Assembly: GCF_001544475.1 (NCBI RefSeq)
Contig: NZ_FCNW02000005.1
Span: forward strand, 186,001-250,000
Source of the DNA: Caballeronia humi
GTDB taxonomy: Bacteria > Pseudomonadota > Gammaproteobacteria > Burkholderiales > Burkholderiaceae
Direction: 5' to 3'
DNA: 64,000 nt
The translations under genes were made by a program, and so were the position numbers. Shown in pieces: positions 54,698-63,147 of the stretch; position 1 is the stretch's first letter; every line of letters starts with the position of its first letter. A model generated the notes under the pieces. It did not search any database, was not told where the DNA came from, and saw nothing but the letters and a program-made list of their open reading frames with translations.

Positions 54698-55620
54698 GGA
54701 TGAAGGAGCGGTTTGCCGACTGAGTTCGGCAAGATGTCGTCGAGGTAGAAATGCGCTTGAAGCAGTACGCCCGTGTGTCTGCCGGACGCCCGATTGACCG
54801 GCAACTGCGCCTCGATGCCGAGTTGTCCCCAGCGAGTGAGCCAGATCACCCCGGGATTGATCGTGCCGGTCGTATGGCCCGAACAGGGTCCTTGCGTGCA
54901 TGTGTTCATTGGGAATTCGACCACTGGAATGAAGTTGTTGAACGGCGCTCCGAGCCCCAGGTTTTTGACCTGCGATTGCAGATAGGGAATGCTGTACTGA
55001 ATCGTGACGCCCCAATCGAGTGAATTCGGCGCCGACGCATTCGTCGTGTAGTTCGGCGCGATTTCGCCGGTAATGGCGAGTGGTCGCAGAAAACTCAGGC
55101 TATCGGGCAAGTCTCCGAAGCCCTTGCCGAAGAAGAGCGCTGGCGCGACCGTCGAGAACGAGTCGCTGACCGATTTCGCGCCGGTGCCTCCGAGCGCCGC
55201 ACTCACGCCCACCGACACCATGAACTCGTGCTTCGCGTTCACGTACGCCAGATACTTGAGCCCGAGTTCGACGTTGTCGAAGCCTTTGGCAGAACCGCTC
55301 TCCGGCGCGTTCTGGCTGAGATAAGCGCCCCCGACACTCAGCGCCAGATTCGAGGTGATCAGCTTGTCCCATTCGAAGGACGTCGAGTTGAAGTTGGCGT
55401 CGTTGCCGTCGTCGTTCGGCGCCTTGATGTGGCCGAACTGGAAGTTGACTTCATCGCCGACGCCGGGATCGTCGACTGACATCGTCGCCGGGAAAACGCG
55501 GTCACCGGCGATGGCGTGTGCGCTCGCGGGCGCGTTGTATAGAAGCGAGGCAGCGGCAGCCGTCACGGCGAGCGAAGCCGTGAGCAGCGTCACGCCGCCA
55601 CGTGTTGACGTGGTTTGCAT
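54694..55620 (-). CDS. Outer-membrane beta-barrel, MetA-like transporter
   Basis: About 308 residues. Signal peptide near SASLLYNAPASAHAI. The body alternates beta strands and turns, ends with LQAHFYLDDILPNSVG and a short tail. It belongs, by pattern, with the phenol-MetA-degradation-like outer-membrane proteins, whose role is not settled. A small Cys-loop (MNTCTQGPCSG) is present. AAGGATGA precedes the ATG at 55620; upstream starts are not supported. It is between the DUF2946 and copC genes, implying a copper or metal role. Confidence 0.72.
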   Translation of the reverse strand: MQTTSTRGGVTLLTASLAVTAAAASLLYNAPASAHAIAGDRVFPATMSVDDPGVGDEVNFQFGHIKAPNDDGNDANFNSTSFEWDKLITSNLALSVGGAYLSQNAPESGSAKGFDNVELGLKYLAYVNAKHEFMVSVGVSAALGGTGAKSVSDSFSTVAPALFFGKGFGDLPDSLSFLRPLAITGEIAPNYTTNASAPNSLDWGVTIQYSIPYLQSQVKNLGLGAPFNNFIPVVEFPMNTCTQGPCSGHTTGTINPGVIWLTRWGQLGIEAQLPVNRASGRHTGVLLQAHFYLDDILPNSVGKPLLHP

Positions 55621-55705
55621 GGGCTCATCCTTGAAGACGGTCGTAATGGTGCGCGCGCAGCCGGGAGCGGACGCGCGATGGCACGGAGTTTCTATGCGAC
55701 TCGGA

Positions 55706-56071
55706 TCAGGATGCGAAAGGTGGCGCGCGCGGCTGCGCAATGGTCAGCGTGAGAACACGCCGCAGGCTCTTGAAGCGTGTGGCGGTGCGATGCTGGACGG
55801 CCCAGACCGTGAACGCAAAGACCGCGAGCGCGCTGGGCAGTGCAGGTACGTGGGTAAGGAGATGGCAATAGCCGCATGCCTGCCCGTCGTGCAGGGATGA
55901 ATGGTGGCCGGTTGCTTCGTCGGGCGACGGTTGTGCGGAGCAGAAGGAGTGGGAATGCGCATGGTGACCGCTTTGCGCGAGCGTCTGCGAGACGACGGGC
56001 GCGAACGTCACGAGCAGGATTGCAAGCAATCCGAGCATGAAGCCGATCTTCCGGTGAAAGCGGCTGCGCAT
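55706..56071 (-). CDS. DUF2946 protein, probable copper-related
   Basis: 121 residues. Signal-like helix (FMLGLLAILLVTFAPVVSQT), then His/Cys-rich centre (HHAHSHSFCS, then HDGQACGYCHLLTHVP) and a second hydrophobic helix. The CGYC motif and His cluster are the family marks and suggest metal binding. DUF2946 genes are commonly next to copper transport genes. It starts the operon here, ahead of an outer-membrane protein and copC. Confidence 0.82.
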   Translation of the reverse strand: MRSRFHRKIGFMLGLLAILLVTFAPVVSQTLAQSGHHAHSHSFCSAQPSPDEATGHHSSLHDGQACGYCHLLTHVPALPSALAVFAFTVWAVQHRTATRFKSLRRVLTLTIAQPRAPPFAS

Positions 56072-56304
56072 ATCGGGCTGGATAGTTGAGAGTACCCGTC
56101 GATTTCGGGCGATTATGCCATGCGGTCAGCGGGTTGCCGATTGCTCGACGAGTCAGGCAGGCGCACCGAGTTGACGCAGACTGGCTTCGGCAGCGACAGG
56201 GATCGCGTATTGAACTGACGAACGTTCGACCGATACCATACAGACATTCCTCAGCCCGCCGACCGGGCGCCCGTTGCCTTCGACAGGCCTCAAAGGAGTG
56301 GCAG

Positions 56305-56817
56305 ATGGGACGTAATCTTCAGACCACCGAGAACAGGCTGCGAGCCGCGCGTCGAGCGCTGCTGTTTCTGGCTTTGTCGTGCTTTGTGAGCACGGCGCTT
56401 CCGGCGCAGAAATCGTCATCGACGGATGCCAGTCACGCGAGCAAGAAAACATCGCAGCACACCGGTCTCGATCATTCCGGCAAGCCTCGAAAAGGCAAGG
56501 CCTCTTACTATGGCCGGGAGTTCTACAAGAAGAAAATGGCCGATGGTACGAAGATGAATCCGCAATCCAATGCCGCCGCCAGCAAGACTCTCCCGCTCGG
56601 CACCAAGGCCCGGGTCACGAATCTGGAGAACGGCAACAGCGAGGTGGTGGAAATCAGGGATCGCGGTCCTTACGTCAAGGATCGAATCGTCGACGTGTCG
56701 CCGAAGACCGCCGACAAGCTCGGTTTGAAGGAGAACGGTACTGCGCGCGTCGAAGTCAAGCCGATCGAAGTGCCGCAGCCCGACGGGACGGTGAAGCAGG
56801 GCGCAGGGGCGCAGTAA
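56305..56817 (+). CDS. rlpA: RlpA-like septal ring lytic transglycosylase
   Basis: 170 residues. Signal peptide to about TALPAQ. The double-psi beta-barrel has GKASYYGREF, MADGTKMNP, LPLGTKARVTNLENG and EIRDRGPYVKDRIVDVS, including the catalytic Asp of the family. It cuts denuded glycan strands during cell separation. It lacks the C-terminal SPOR domain of the E. coli protein, so localisation must differ. Length matches short RlpA versions. AAGGAG precedes the ATG at 56305. Confidence 0.88.
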   Translation: MGRNLQTTENRLRAARRALLFLALSCFVSTALPAQKSSSTDASHASKKTSQHTGLDHSGKPRKGKASYYGREFYKKKMADGTKMNPQSNAAASKTLPLGTKARVTNLENGNSEVVEIRDRGPYVKDRIVDVSPKTADKLGLKENGTARVEVKPIEVPQPDGTVKQGAGAQ

Positions 56818-56860
56818 GCGTTCCGCGCGCAAGACGTCGCATCGAGCATAAAATCGCCTG

Positions 56861-57586
56861 ATGTCCTTCCATCGATGGCGGGCCGTCATGAACACACACG
56901 ACGCACATGGCGTTCGACCGGCGCTCGCGGCGCTTTGCATGGCTTCGCTTGGGACGCTCGCCGCGTGCGGGGCAAACTCCTGCATCGGTTTTGACGGTTG
57001 CAGCGGCGCTGACGTGATCCCGAGCGTCGCGCTATCCGGCACCGCCGCGACCGGCAAGGCGCTCGCCAGCGCGACGGTCGGTGTCACTTGTGCGCAAGGC
57101 TCCGGCTCCACGCTGTCCGATGGCGGCGGGCATTACAGCATCACGCTCAACGCCGCGCTTCCTTGCATCCTCACTGTGACTTCCGGCGGCACGACCCTGC
57201 ACTCGCTGGTGATCGCCGGCGGCACGTTCAATACGACGCCCGAGACCGAGCTGATGCTCGTCTACCTTGCTTCTCAACTCGATACGACCGAAAGCAACCT
57301 CATTGCAGGTTTCCCCGGCGACGCGCGCATTCAGCAAGTGCTTGCGAACGCGGGCAATGTGATGGCTGCCCAGTCGGCGGTCGTCGGGAATCTGCAGCAG
57401 CGCTATTCGGTCACGCTGTCGACGCCGGCGTTTCTGACGACACCGTTCATCGCCGGACAAGCAGGCGTCGACAGCGATCTCGATGCACTGGCGAAAGCAG
57501 GCGCCATCGATGCCAACGGTATGCCCGATGCCGCTGCTGTCTCATTGCTGACGACGGCGGGTCGCGCGCATGCCTTGACGATGTGA
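56861..57586 (+). CDS. Hypothetical lipoprotein
   Basis: 241 residues. A lipobox near residue 36 (LGTLAACGANSC) predicts lipid attachment. The rest is Ala/Gly/Thr-rich, with a beta-sandwich-like start (SGTAATGKALASATVGVTC) similar to a carboxypeptidase-regulatory-like or bacterial Ig fold, and a helical tail. No family recognised. The start at 56861 lacks a strong ribosome site; 56888 is possible. It precedes the Ntn hydrolase by 13 bases, and the two probably share a transcript. Confidence 0.7.
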   Translation: MSFHRWRAVMNTHDAHGVRPALAALCMASLGTLAACGANSCIGFDGCSGADVIPSVALSGTAATGKALASATVGVTCAQGSGSTLSDGGGHYSITLNAALPCILTVTSGGTTLHSLVIAGGTFNTTPETELMLVYLASQLDTTESNLIAGFPGDARIQQVLANAGNVMAAQSAVVGNLQQRYSVTLSTPAFLTTPFIAGQAGVDSDLDALAKAGAIDANGMPDAAAVSLLTTAGRAHALTM

Positions 57587-57599
57587 AAAAGGAGTCGCC

Positions 57600-58670
57600 A
57601 TGCGCCATCGTAGTGCGTCAGTTCTGACATGCACCGTCATCGCAGCGATGCTCTTCGTCACATCGCTTGCGTCGCTCGGCTGCACCCGCGTGGTCTATCT
57701 CGGCGACAACGACGACGTCATCACGGCCCGCTCGATGGACTGGAAACTCGACGTCGCGACGAACCTCTATGTCCTGCCCCGCGGCATCGCGCGCACCGGA
57801 GAAGCCGGCTCGAATTCGCTCAAATGGACCGCGAAATACGGCAGCGTGGTGGCGACCGGCTACGACGTGTCCACCACCGACGGCATGAACGAAAAGGGCC
57901 TTGCCGCGGAACTGCTCTGGCTCGTCGAATCGCAATACCCGTCGTACGGCCAAGACTCGAAGCCAGGCCTCACCATCGCCGCCTGGGCGCAATACGTGCT
58001 CGACAACTTCGCGACCGTGGCGGAAGCCGTCGCCGCGCTCGATAAGGAACCGTTCACCATCGTCACGGACAACGTGCCCGGCGAGCAGCGCCTGGCCACG
58101 CTGCACCTTGCGATCTCCGATGCGACGGGCGATAGCGCGATCGTCGAATACGTCGGTGGGAAACAGATCATCCATCACGGCCGGCAGTATCAGGTCATGA
58201 CGAACTCGCCGATCTTCGACGAACAACTCGCCCTGAACGAGTACTGGAAGCAGATCGGCGGCACCGTGTGGCTGCCCGGCACCAATCGCTCCGCTGACCG
58301 TTTCGCCCGCGCTTCGTTCTATATCAACGCGATTCCGAAGAGCGAGGACCCCCCGATCGCGCTCGCCAGCGTCTTCAGCGTGATCCGCAATGTGTCGGTG
58401 CCGTTCGGCATCACGACGCCCGGAGAGCCGAACATCTCGTCGACTCGCTGGCGCACGGTCGCGGACCACAAGCGCATGCTTTATTTCTTTGAATCGGCTT
58501 TGACGCCGAACACATTCTGGGTCGATCTCAGGAAGCTGGATTTCTCCCCCAACGCACGGGTCAAGCGTCTCGATCTCGGCAAGGATCAGCGCAATACGTT
58601 CGACGGCGAAGTGTCGGGGAAATTTCAGCCCGCGCCACCATTTCGATTTCTTGGGCTCGATTCCCGCTGA
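57600..58670 (+). CDS. Linear amide C-N hydrolase, choloylglycine hydrolase family
   Basis: 356 residues. Signal peptide precedes the nucleophile Cys28 (ASLGCTRVVY), which becomes the mature N-terminus as in Ntn hydrolases. Other active-site parts are ARSMDWKLD, GMNEKGLAAE and the Asn-rich QVMTNSPIFDEQ. The family includes bile salt hydrolase, penicillin V acylase and acyl-homoserine lactone acylases. In a soil bacterium the last two or fatty-acid amide hydrolysis are more likely. AAGGAG precedes the ATG. Confidence 0.88.
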   Translation: MRHRSASVLTCTVIAAMLFVTSLASLGCTRVVYLGDNDDVITARSMDWKLDVATNLYVLPRGIARTGEAGSNSLKWTAKYGSVVATGYDVSTTDGMNEKGLAAELLWLVESQYPSYGQDSKPGLTIAAWAQYVLDNFATVAEAVAALDKEPFTIVTDNVPGEQRLATLHLAISDATGDSAIVEYVGGKQIIHHGRQYQVMTNSPIFDEQLALNEYWKQIGGTVWLPGTNRSADRFARASFYINAIPKSEDPPIALASVFSVIRNVSVPFGITTPGEPNISSTRWRTVADHKRMLYFFESALTPNTFWVDLRKLDFSPNARVKRLDLGKDQRNTFDGEVSGKFQPAPPFRFLGLDSR

Positions 58671-58688
58671 CGCCACGCGGCACTGCCA

Positions 58689-59744
58689 TCAAGTAATGGG
58701 CCTGTCACGAAGAACCTGGCGTGCATCGTCACTCGAAAGCAACCCGCGACCCCTGCGGTTCGCGGCGCTCGCAGCATAAACGTCCTTGCGTGCGTGCGTG
58801 ATTCCGAGCGGCCGAAAGCCGTTGGCCGGATTGAACGCCATCTGATTGACGGTCGTCTCGTCGGCGTCCGAAGGCGGCGACGAAATCTCCAGCATGCCAA
58901 CCTGAACGAGCGGCGCGTCCCACGCCACCGAGGCGTCGTTCACCGGTGTGCGTTCTTCGTCGATGAAAAGCTGCACGTCGAGCCGCCATCTGACCGGACC
59001 GTTCGCAAGCCGGCCGATGATGTCCTCGCGGAGATAGTCGTCCGCGTGCCTGTCCCCGACTGTGCCCGCGACGCTCGACTCGTGCGGCGACAGCACGTAC
59101 TTGATGGCGGCATCGCCCAGTTGCACGACCGATCCCCAGTAACGCTCGGTCGCGAGACTCGCCACCTCGTGAAACTTGATTTCCCTGGCAAGGATCTCGA
59201 GCGCGTGAATGCCGTCGCCCGCCTTGAGTTCGCCCGACGACAATTCGTGCACGATCTTGCCGGACGCGTCGGCCAGGCCGTCGGCGAGGTTCGCCACGAT
59301 AATGTCGGCCACCGCCATGAATTGCGTCGCGTTGCGCGTATGCGAACGGCCGCCTTCGTTCGTCATCAGCAGATCGGTTTCGATTCCGTCAGCGGTGAAG
59401 AACTTCAGCGCGACGCCGCGCACGTCCGCTTTAGTATCGGCGAAGGGGCACGGCTGCCCGTTCGAGAAGCGGCACGCCACGCGATATTCCACCGCCTGCC
59501 CGGCTGCATCGCGCTCGATGAACGGACCGGCTCGAACGGCGGCGGGGATCGTTTCGGCAAGGCGCAGGACGCCGAATGCGCCGAGCAGTTGCTTCTGGTG
59601 CTGCGCGCGGTCGATACGGCCGCCGAGGTTGGTATGAGTGCTCGCGGCGATCGCCTGCTGCTGCGCGCCAACGCGCTCGACGAGCGTGGCGATCGTGTTC
59701 GCATCGTCGGGCTGGTCGGTCCAGCCGGTGCCTTCGGTGTTCAT
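58689..59744 (-). CDS. Catalase-like haem protein
   Basis: 351 residues, shorter than monofunctional catalases (about 480). The catalase core features are present: distal His49 in RAQHQKQLLGAF, VACRFSNGQPCPFADTKADV in the haem pocket and proximal Tyr323 preceded by Arg319 (HARKDVYAAS). The C-terminus lacks extra domains. This clade includes catalase-related peroxidases and allene-oxide-type enzymes, so peroxidase activity is more likely than catalase. No signal peptide. It converges on the Ntn hydrolase gene and stands alone. Confidence 0.82.
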   Translation of the reverse strand: MNTEGTGWTDQPDDANTIATLVERVGAQQQAIAASTHTNLGGRIDRAQHQKQLLGAFGVLRLAETIPAAVRAGPFIERDAAGQAVEYRVACRFSNGQPCPFADTKADVRGVALKFFTADGIETDLLMTNEGGRSHTRNATQFMAVADIIVANLADGLADASGKIVHELSSGELKAGDGIHALEILAREIKFHEVASLATERYWGSVVQLGDAAIKYVLSPHESSVAGTVGDRHADDYLREDIIGRLANGPVRWRLDVQLFIDEERTPVNDASVAWDAPLVQVGMLEISSPPSDADETTVNQMAFNPANGFRPLGITHARKDVYAASAANRRGRGLLSSDDARQVLRDRPIT

Positions 59745-59926
59745 GGTGTCGCTCCTTCACGGGTGTCGTCCGTGATCAAAACGATGATTGAAGTGTAGGC
59801 GTTTTCAGCGGGTCGCAGACTGCGGATATGAACGTGCGCTGCGGCGAGATTGCCGACGATACGATGTAAAGACGGTCGTAGAATATCGATTTGAATTGCT
59901 TTGTGGTGCGACTTCAAGGAGACGAC

Positions 59927-60112
59927 ATGAACGCGGTGTGCCCGCTGCACGGGCCAACGAAAATAATCGGCACGAATGCGTACGGCTTTCCGGTCTATGC
60001 GTGCTGTTGCGACGACACGGCGTATGTGGCCCCACCGGATGCCTGTACGCGAGCACCCACGCAACGTGGATGCGACCCGCAGCCCGAACAACCGAAGACG
60101 CGCAAGGAATAA
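59927..60112 (+). CDS. Small Cys-rich protein
   Basis: 61 residues with AAGGAG at ideal spacing. Cys at positions 5, 26, 27, 28, 40 and 49, plus MNAVCPLHGP at the start. The spacing CPLHG ... CCC ... C ... C suggests a metal cluster or disulfides. No signal peptide. No family recognised. Tail is charged (QPEQPKTRKE). A downstream HAD gene starts 73 bases later and may be co-transcribed. Confidence 0.65.
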   Translation: MNAVCPLHGPTKIIGTNAYGFPVYACCCDDTAYVAPPDACTRAPTQRGCDPQPEQPKTRKE

Positions 60113-60184
60113 TGGCGTAGCGCGCCGTTAATTTCGTTCTTGCAGAATGGAGGCTCAGGAACGTCTTCGACAGCGAGGCATGTC

Positions 60185-60799
60185 ATGCCATCACCGATAT
60201 CCCTCGTGCTATTCGACATGGAAGGCGTGCTGACGCACTACGACCGCTCCGTGCGAGTCGATCATCTGTCGGCGACGACGGGCTGCCCGCCCGACATGGT
60301 GCGCCACGCCATCTGGGGTTCCGGTCTGGAAGCGCGCGCCGACGCCGGCCAGATCACCGACGACGAATATTTGGGCGCCTTGGGTGAAATGCTCGGTTGC
60401 CGGGTCGATCGCGAGGCATGGCTGGCAGCGCGCCGCGCGTCGATCACGCCCAACGCGCTGTCGCTCGCGCTTGCAGAACGCGTGGCCGAGCGGCACAGAA
60501 TCGCGGTGCTGACCAATAACTGCCGTCTCGTCACCGACCATATCGGCTATCTGAATCCGGGCGTCGCGCGGGTGTTCGGCCCCCACGTGTATGCATCCGC
60601 TTCATTCGGCGCGTCGAAACCGGCGGCCGAGGCGTATTTGCGCTGTGTGGAGCAGCTCGGCGTCGTCGCGAGCGAGACGCTTTTCATCGACGATACAGAC
60701 GCCAACGTCTCCGGCGCAGTCGATGCAGGGCTGCATGGCTACCATTTCGTCGGCGCCGCTGCGCTCTCGGAAGAACTGGAGCGCTGGCGGCTCGTGTGA
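60185..60799 (+). CDS. HAD-superfamily hydrolase (YihX-like)
   Basis: About 204 residues. HAD motif I is LVLFDMEGVLTHYD with Asp11 and, unusually, Glu13 where most phosphatases have Asp. Motif II is VLTNNCRL, motif III Lys in GASKPAAEAY and motif IV FIDDTDANVSG. It is a small-molecule phosphatase or dehalogenase. The ATG at 60185 follows GAGG; longer starts would place a polar leader before the first strand. Substrate unknown. Confidence 0.82.
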   Translation: MPSPISLVLFDMEGVLTHYDRSVRVDHLSATTGCPPDMVRHAIWGSGLEARADAGQITDDEYLGALGEMLGCRVDREAWLAARRASITPNALSLALAERVAERHRIAVLTNNCRLVTDHIGYLNPGVARVFGPHVYASASFGASKPAAEAYLRCVEQLGVVASETLFIDDTDANVSGAVDAGLHGYHFVGAAALSEELERWRLV

Positions 60800-60821
60800 G
60801 CGCAAGCTCTACTGCAACACG

Positions 60822-61838
60822 CTAGGCATGCACGTCCCGCTCGCCGATCGGTCGCACGGTTTCATTTGCCTGCGTCTCCTCCACCCCGTGGCGAGCACGA
60901 TACCGGCGAACCCACAGCGCGGTCAGAATCGGCACGAGGATGGCCGTCACCAGGCACGCGGTCGCGACCATCGCCGTCGCCGCCGGTACGAGCGGCTTGA
61001 AACGCGGAATCATCTCGCCGATGATCGCCGGATTCGCTACCGCCGCCCCCGCCGTCGACGACGCCGCCAGTCCTGCCGCGCCGTTGCCGCCGGCAATCCA
61101 GCGGTCCGCGAAGATCAGCGGGATGCCCGTCACGACGATGACCCCGAGCCCGAGGATGATGCCCGGCAATCCGCTCGTCACGATCACGTGCAGGTCGATG
61201 CCGTTGCCGAGCGCAAAGCCGAAGAACGGAATCAGCGGATGGACGCAGCGGCCGAAGAGTTCGCGCAGGTCGCCGTCGAGGTTGCCGAGCGTGAAGCCGA
61301 CCAGAAACGGCAGCACCGCGCCGACGAAAAGCCGCGGCTCGAAGAACGCGACGCCCGTCGCGCCGAGAATGAGCATGCTGACGAGCGGCCCGGATTCCAC
61401 CGACATCAGCACGAACGCGCCCGCCTCTTCGCGACTGCCGTATTGCTGCATGACGGCGGCGTAGAGACCGCCGTTGGTCATGTCCATCGACGTCGTGATG
61501 GCCAGCACGGACAGCCCCGCGAAGACACCGCTCTTGATCCCATCGATTGGGATGAAGTGTGCCGCGATGATCGTCGCGACCCATGCGACGAGCATCTTCG
61601 TGACGAGCAACGTGCCCGATTTGCGCAACACGGTTCCGGTCGCGCGAAGATCGATGGTCGCGCCCATGCAGAAGAACCAGACCGCGAGGATCGGCACGGT
61701 GCCGCTGATGAGGCCGTTGGTGAACGAGCCGAAGTATTTGCCCGCACCCGGTGCGAACGTATGAACGCAGGCGCCGAGCAGCAAGGGCACCAGCATGAGG
61801 CCGCCTGGAATGCGGTCAATCGCTTTCTTGATTTTCAC
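60822..61838 (-). CDS. kdgT: 2-keto-3-deoxygluconate transporter
   Basis: 338 residues from a GTG with GGAGGAG upstream. The KdgT family pattern is complete: [18 protein letters not shown] at the start, [12 protein letters not shown] in the middle and [19 protein letters not shown] near the C-terminus, with ten or so helices. It imports 2-keto-3-deoxygluconate with protons in the inner membrane. No KDG kinase or aldolase is nearby, so regulation is likely remote. It converges on the HAD gene with only 22 bases between. Confidence 0.92.
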   Translation of the reverse strand: MKIKKAIDRIPGGLMLVPLLLGACVHTFAPGAGKYFGSFTNGLISGTVPILAVWFFCMGATIDLRATGTVLRKSGTLLVTKMLVAWVATIIAAHFIPIDGIKSGVFAGLSVLAITTSMDMTNGGLYAAVMQQYGSREEAGAFVLMSVESGPLVSMLILGATGVAFFEPRLFVGAVLPFLVGFTLGNLDGDLRELFGRCVHPLIPFFGFALGNGIDLHVIVTSGLPGIILGLGVIVVTGIPLIFADRWIAGGNGAAGLAASSTAGAAVANPAIIGEMIPRFKPLVPAATAMVATACLVTAILVPILTALWVRRYRARHGVEETQANETVRPIGERDVHA

Positions 61839-62078
61839 GTCTCCTCCGTGGTTTGTCTGTACGGATGGCGGGCTCGTCTGCCCGGTGCGCTCGCCGTTTG
61901 TGCCAACGTGCGTAACGCTCTGGCGCAATATAGCATCGCTTTTTTCAGTGCGCTCGACACGCTCGAAAAGAGAAGTTAATCGTTTACCCGAGAGCGCTCG
62001 GCGTCACGGAGTCCGGGTTGTGACGCGCGTGTTGCAGACTATTATCGAAAGTCGTTGCCAACTGAAAAGGAGATGACA

Positions 62079-62555
62079 ATGCCTGAGCTCGTCACATGCG
62101 TGTGGTTCGATGAAGGTCGAGCACGCGAGGCGGCTGAGTTTTACGCCGCCACCTTTCCCGACAGCCATGTCGATGCAGGGCATGTATCGCCTATACCGGG
62201 CATCGGGCAGGGCCCGGAATTGACGGTCGAGTTCACCGTGCTCGGCCGGCGTTTCGTGGGGCTCAACGGCGGCCCCAATTACAAGCCGACCGAGGCGATC
62301 AGCTTCATGGTCCTGACAGATGATCAGGAAGAAACCGACCGCTACTGGAATGCGGTCGTTGGCAGTGGCGGAGCGGAAGCGCCCTGCGGATGGTGCAAGG
62401 ATCGATGGGGCTTCTCGTGGCAGATCACACCGAAGCGGTTGCTCGAACTCGTCAACAGCGCTGACCAGAAGGTCGGCAAGCGCGCAATGGAGGCGATGAT
62501 GACGATGAAGAAGATCGATATAGCCGGGATCGAGCGCGCCGCGACCGCTGATTGA
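62079..62555 (+). CDS. PhnB-like VOC-fold protein
   Basis: About 158 residues. The sequence LVTCVWFDEGRAREAAEFY and GGPNYKPTEAISFMVL show the PhnB/3-demethylubiquinone methyltransferase-like VOC fold. WGFSWQITPKRLLELV follows. Despite the name, the fold is not a methyltransferase and function is generally unknown. AAAAGGAG precedes the ATG. The DUF4142 gene begins 21 bases downstream and is likely co-transcribed. Confidence 0.85.
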   Translation: MPELVTCVWFDEGRAREAAEFYAATFPDSHVDAGHVSPIPGIGQGPELTVEFTVLGRRFVGLNGGPNYKPTEAISFMVLTDDQEETDRYWNAVVGSGGAEAPCGWCKDRWGFSWQITPKRLLELVNSADQKVGKRAMEAMMTMKKIDIAGIERAATAD

Positions 62556-62576
62556 CGCATACACGCCGGAGTCGAG

Positions 62577-63116
62577 ATGAAAGCCACACGCATCGCCGTA
62601 ATCTCGCTCTTCGTTCTCGCGTGGATGACTCAGGCGTACGGACAAGGCGAACGTCTGAACGACGCGCAAATGGCGGGCGTCGTCTTTGTTGCGAATCAGG
62701 CGGAGATCGCTGCGGGCGAACTCGCGTTGCAGAGGACCCAGTCCAGAAGCGTGCAGGCGTTCGCAAGGCGCATCGTTGCGGAACATGGACAGGTCAATCA
62801 GGAGATCGCCGCGTTGACGCAAAGACTCGCGGCCAGTCTGCAACGAAGCGCAACCAGCGACGCATTGACCAAGGAAGCCAAAGACGATCTGACGAGGCTC
62901 AATGAAGTCGACTCGCGCGGATTCAGCGAAGCGTATCTGGATCGCGAGGTCGACAGTCTCGGGCGATTGGTCAACGCCACGGATGCCTTCATCCGATCAA
63001 CATCGAGCGCGGACCTCAGAACGCTCCTGATCCGCTCCCGCCCGTCCTTCATTTTTCATCTCGATCAGGCGCGGCAACTGAATCTGTCGATAGGTTCGCC
63101 GGGCATCGGGCGATAG
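62577..63116 (+). CDS. DUF4142 secreted four-helix protein
   Basis: 179 residues. Signal peptide to about AYGQGERL. The mature sequence is helical with NQAEIAAGELALQRTQSRSV, then FARRIVAEHGQVNQEIAAL, which are typical of DUF4142, a ferritin-like bundle. Residues Glu and His at two points (AEIAAGE and AEHGQV) could form a metal site. It is predicted periplasmic with no known role, often in stress clusters. Confidence 0.85.
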   Translation: MKATRIAVISLFVLAWMTQAYGQGERLNDAQMAGVVFVANQAEIAAGELALQRTQSRSVQAFARRIVAEHGQVNQEIAALTQRLAASLQRSATSDALTKEAKDDLTRLNEVDSRGFSEAYLDREVDSLGRLVNATDAFIRSTSSADLRTLLIRSRPSFIFHLDQARQLNLSIGSPGIGR

Positions 63117-63147
63117 GCCGGGAACCCGCAACGCGCGGAGGCACACC

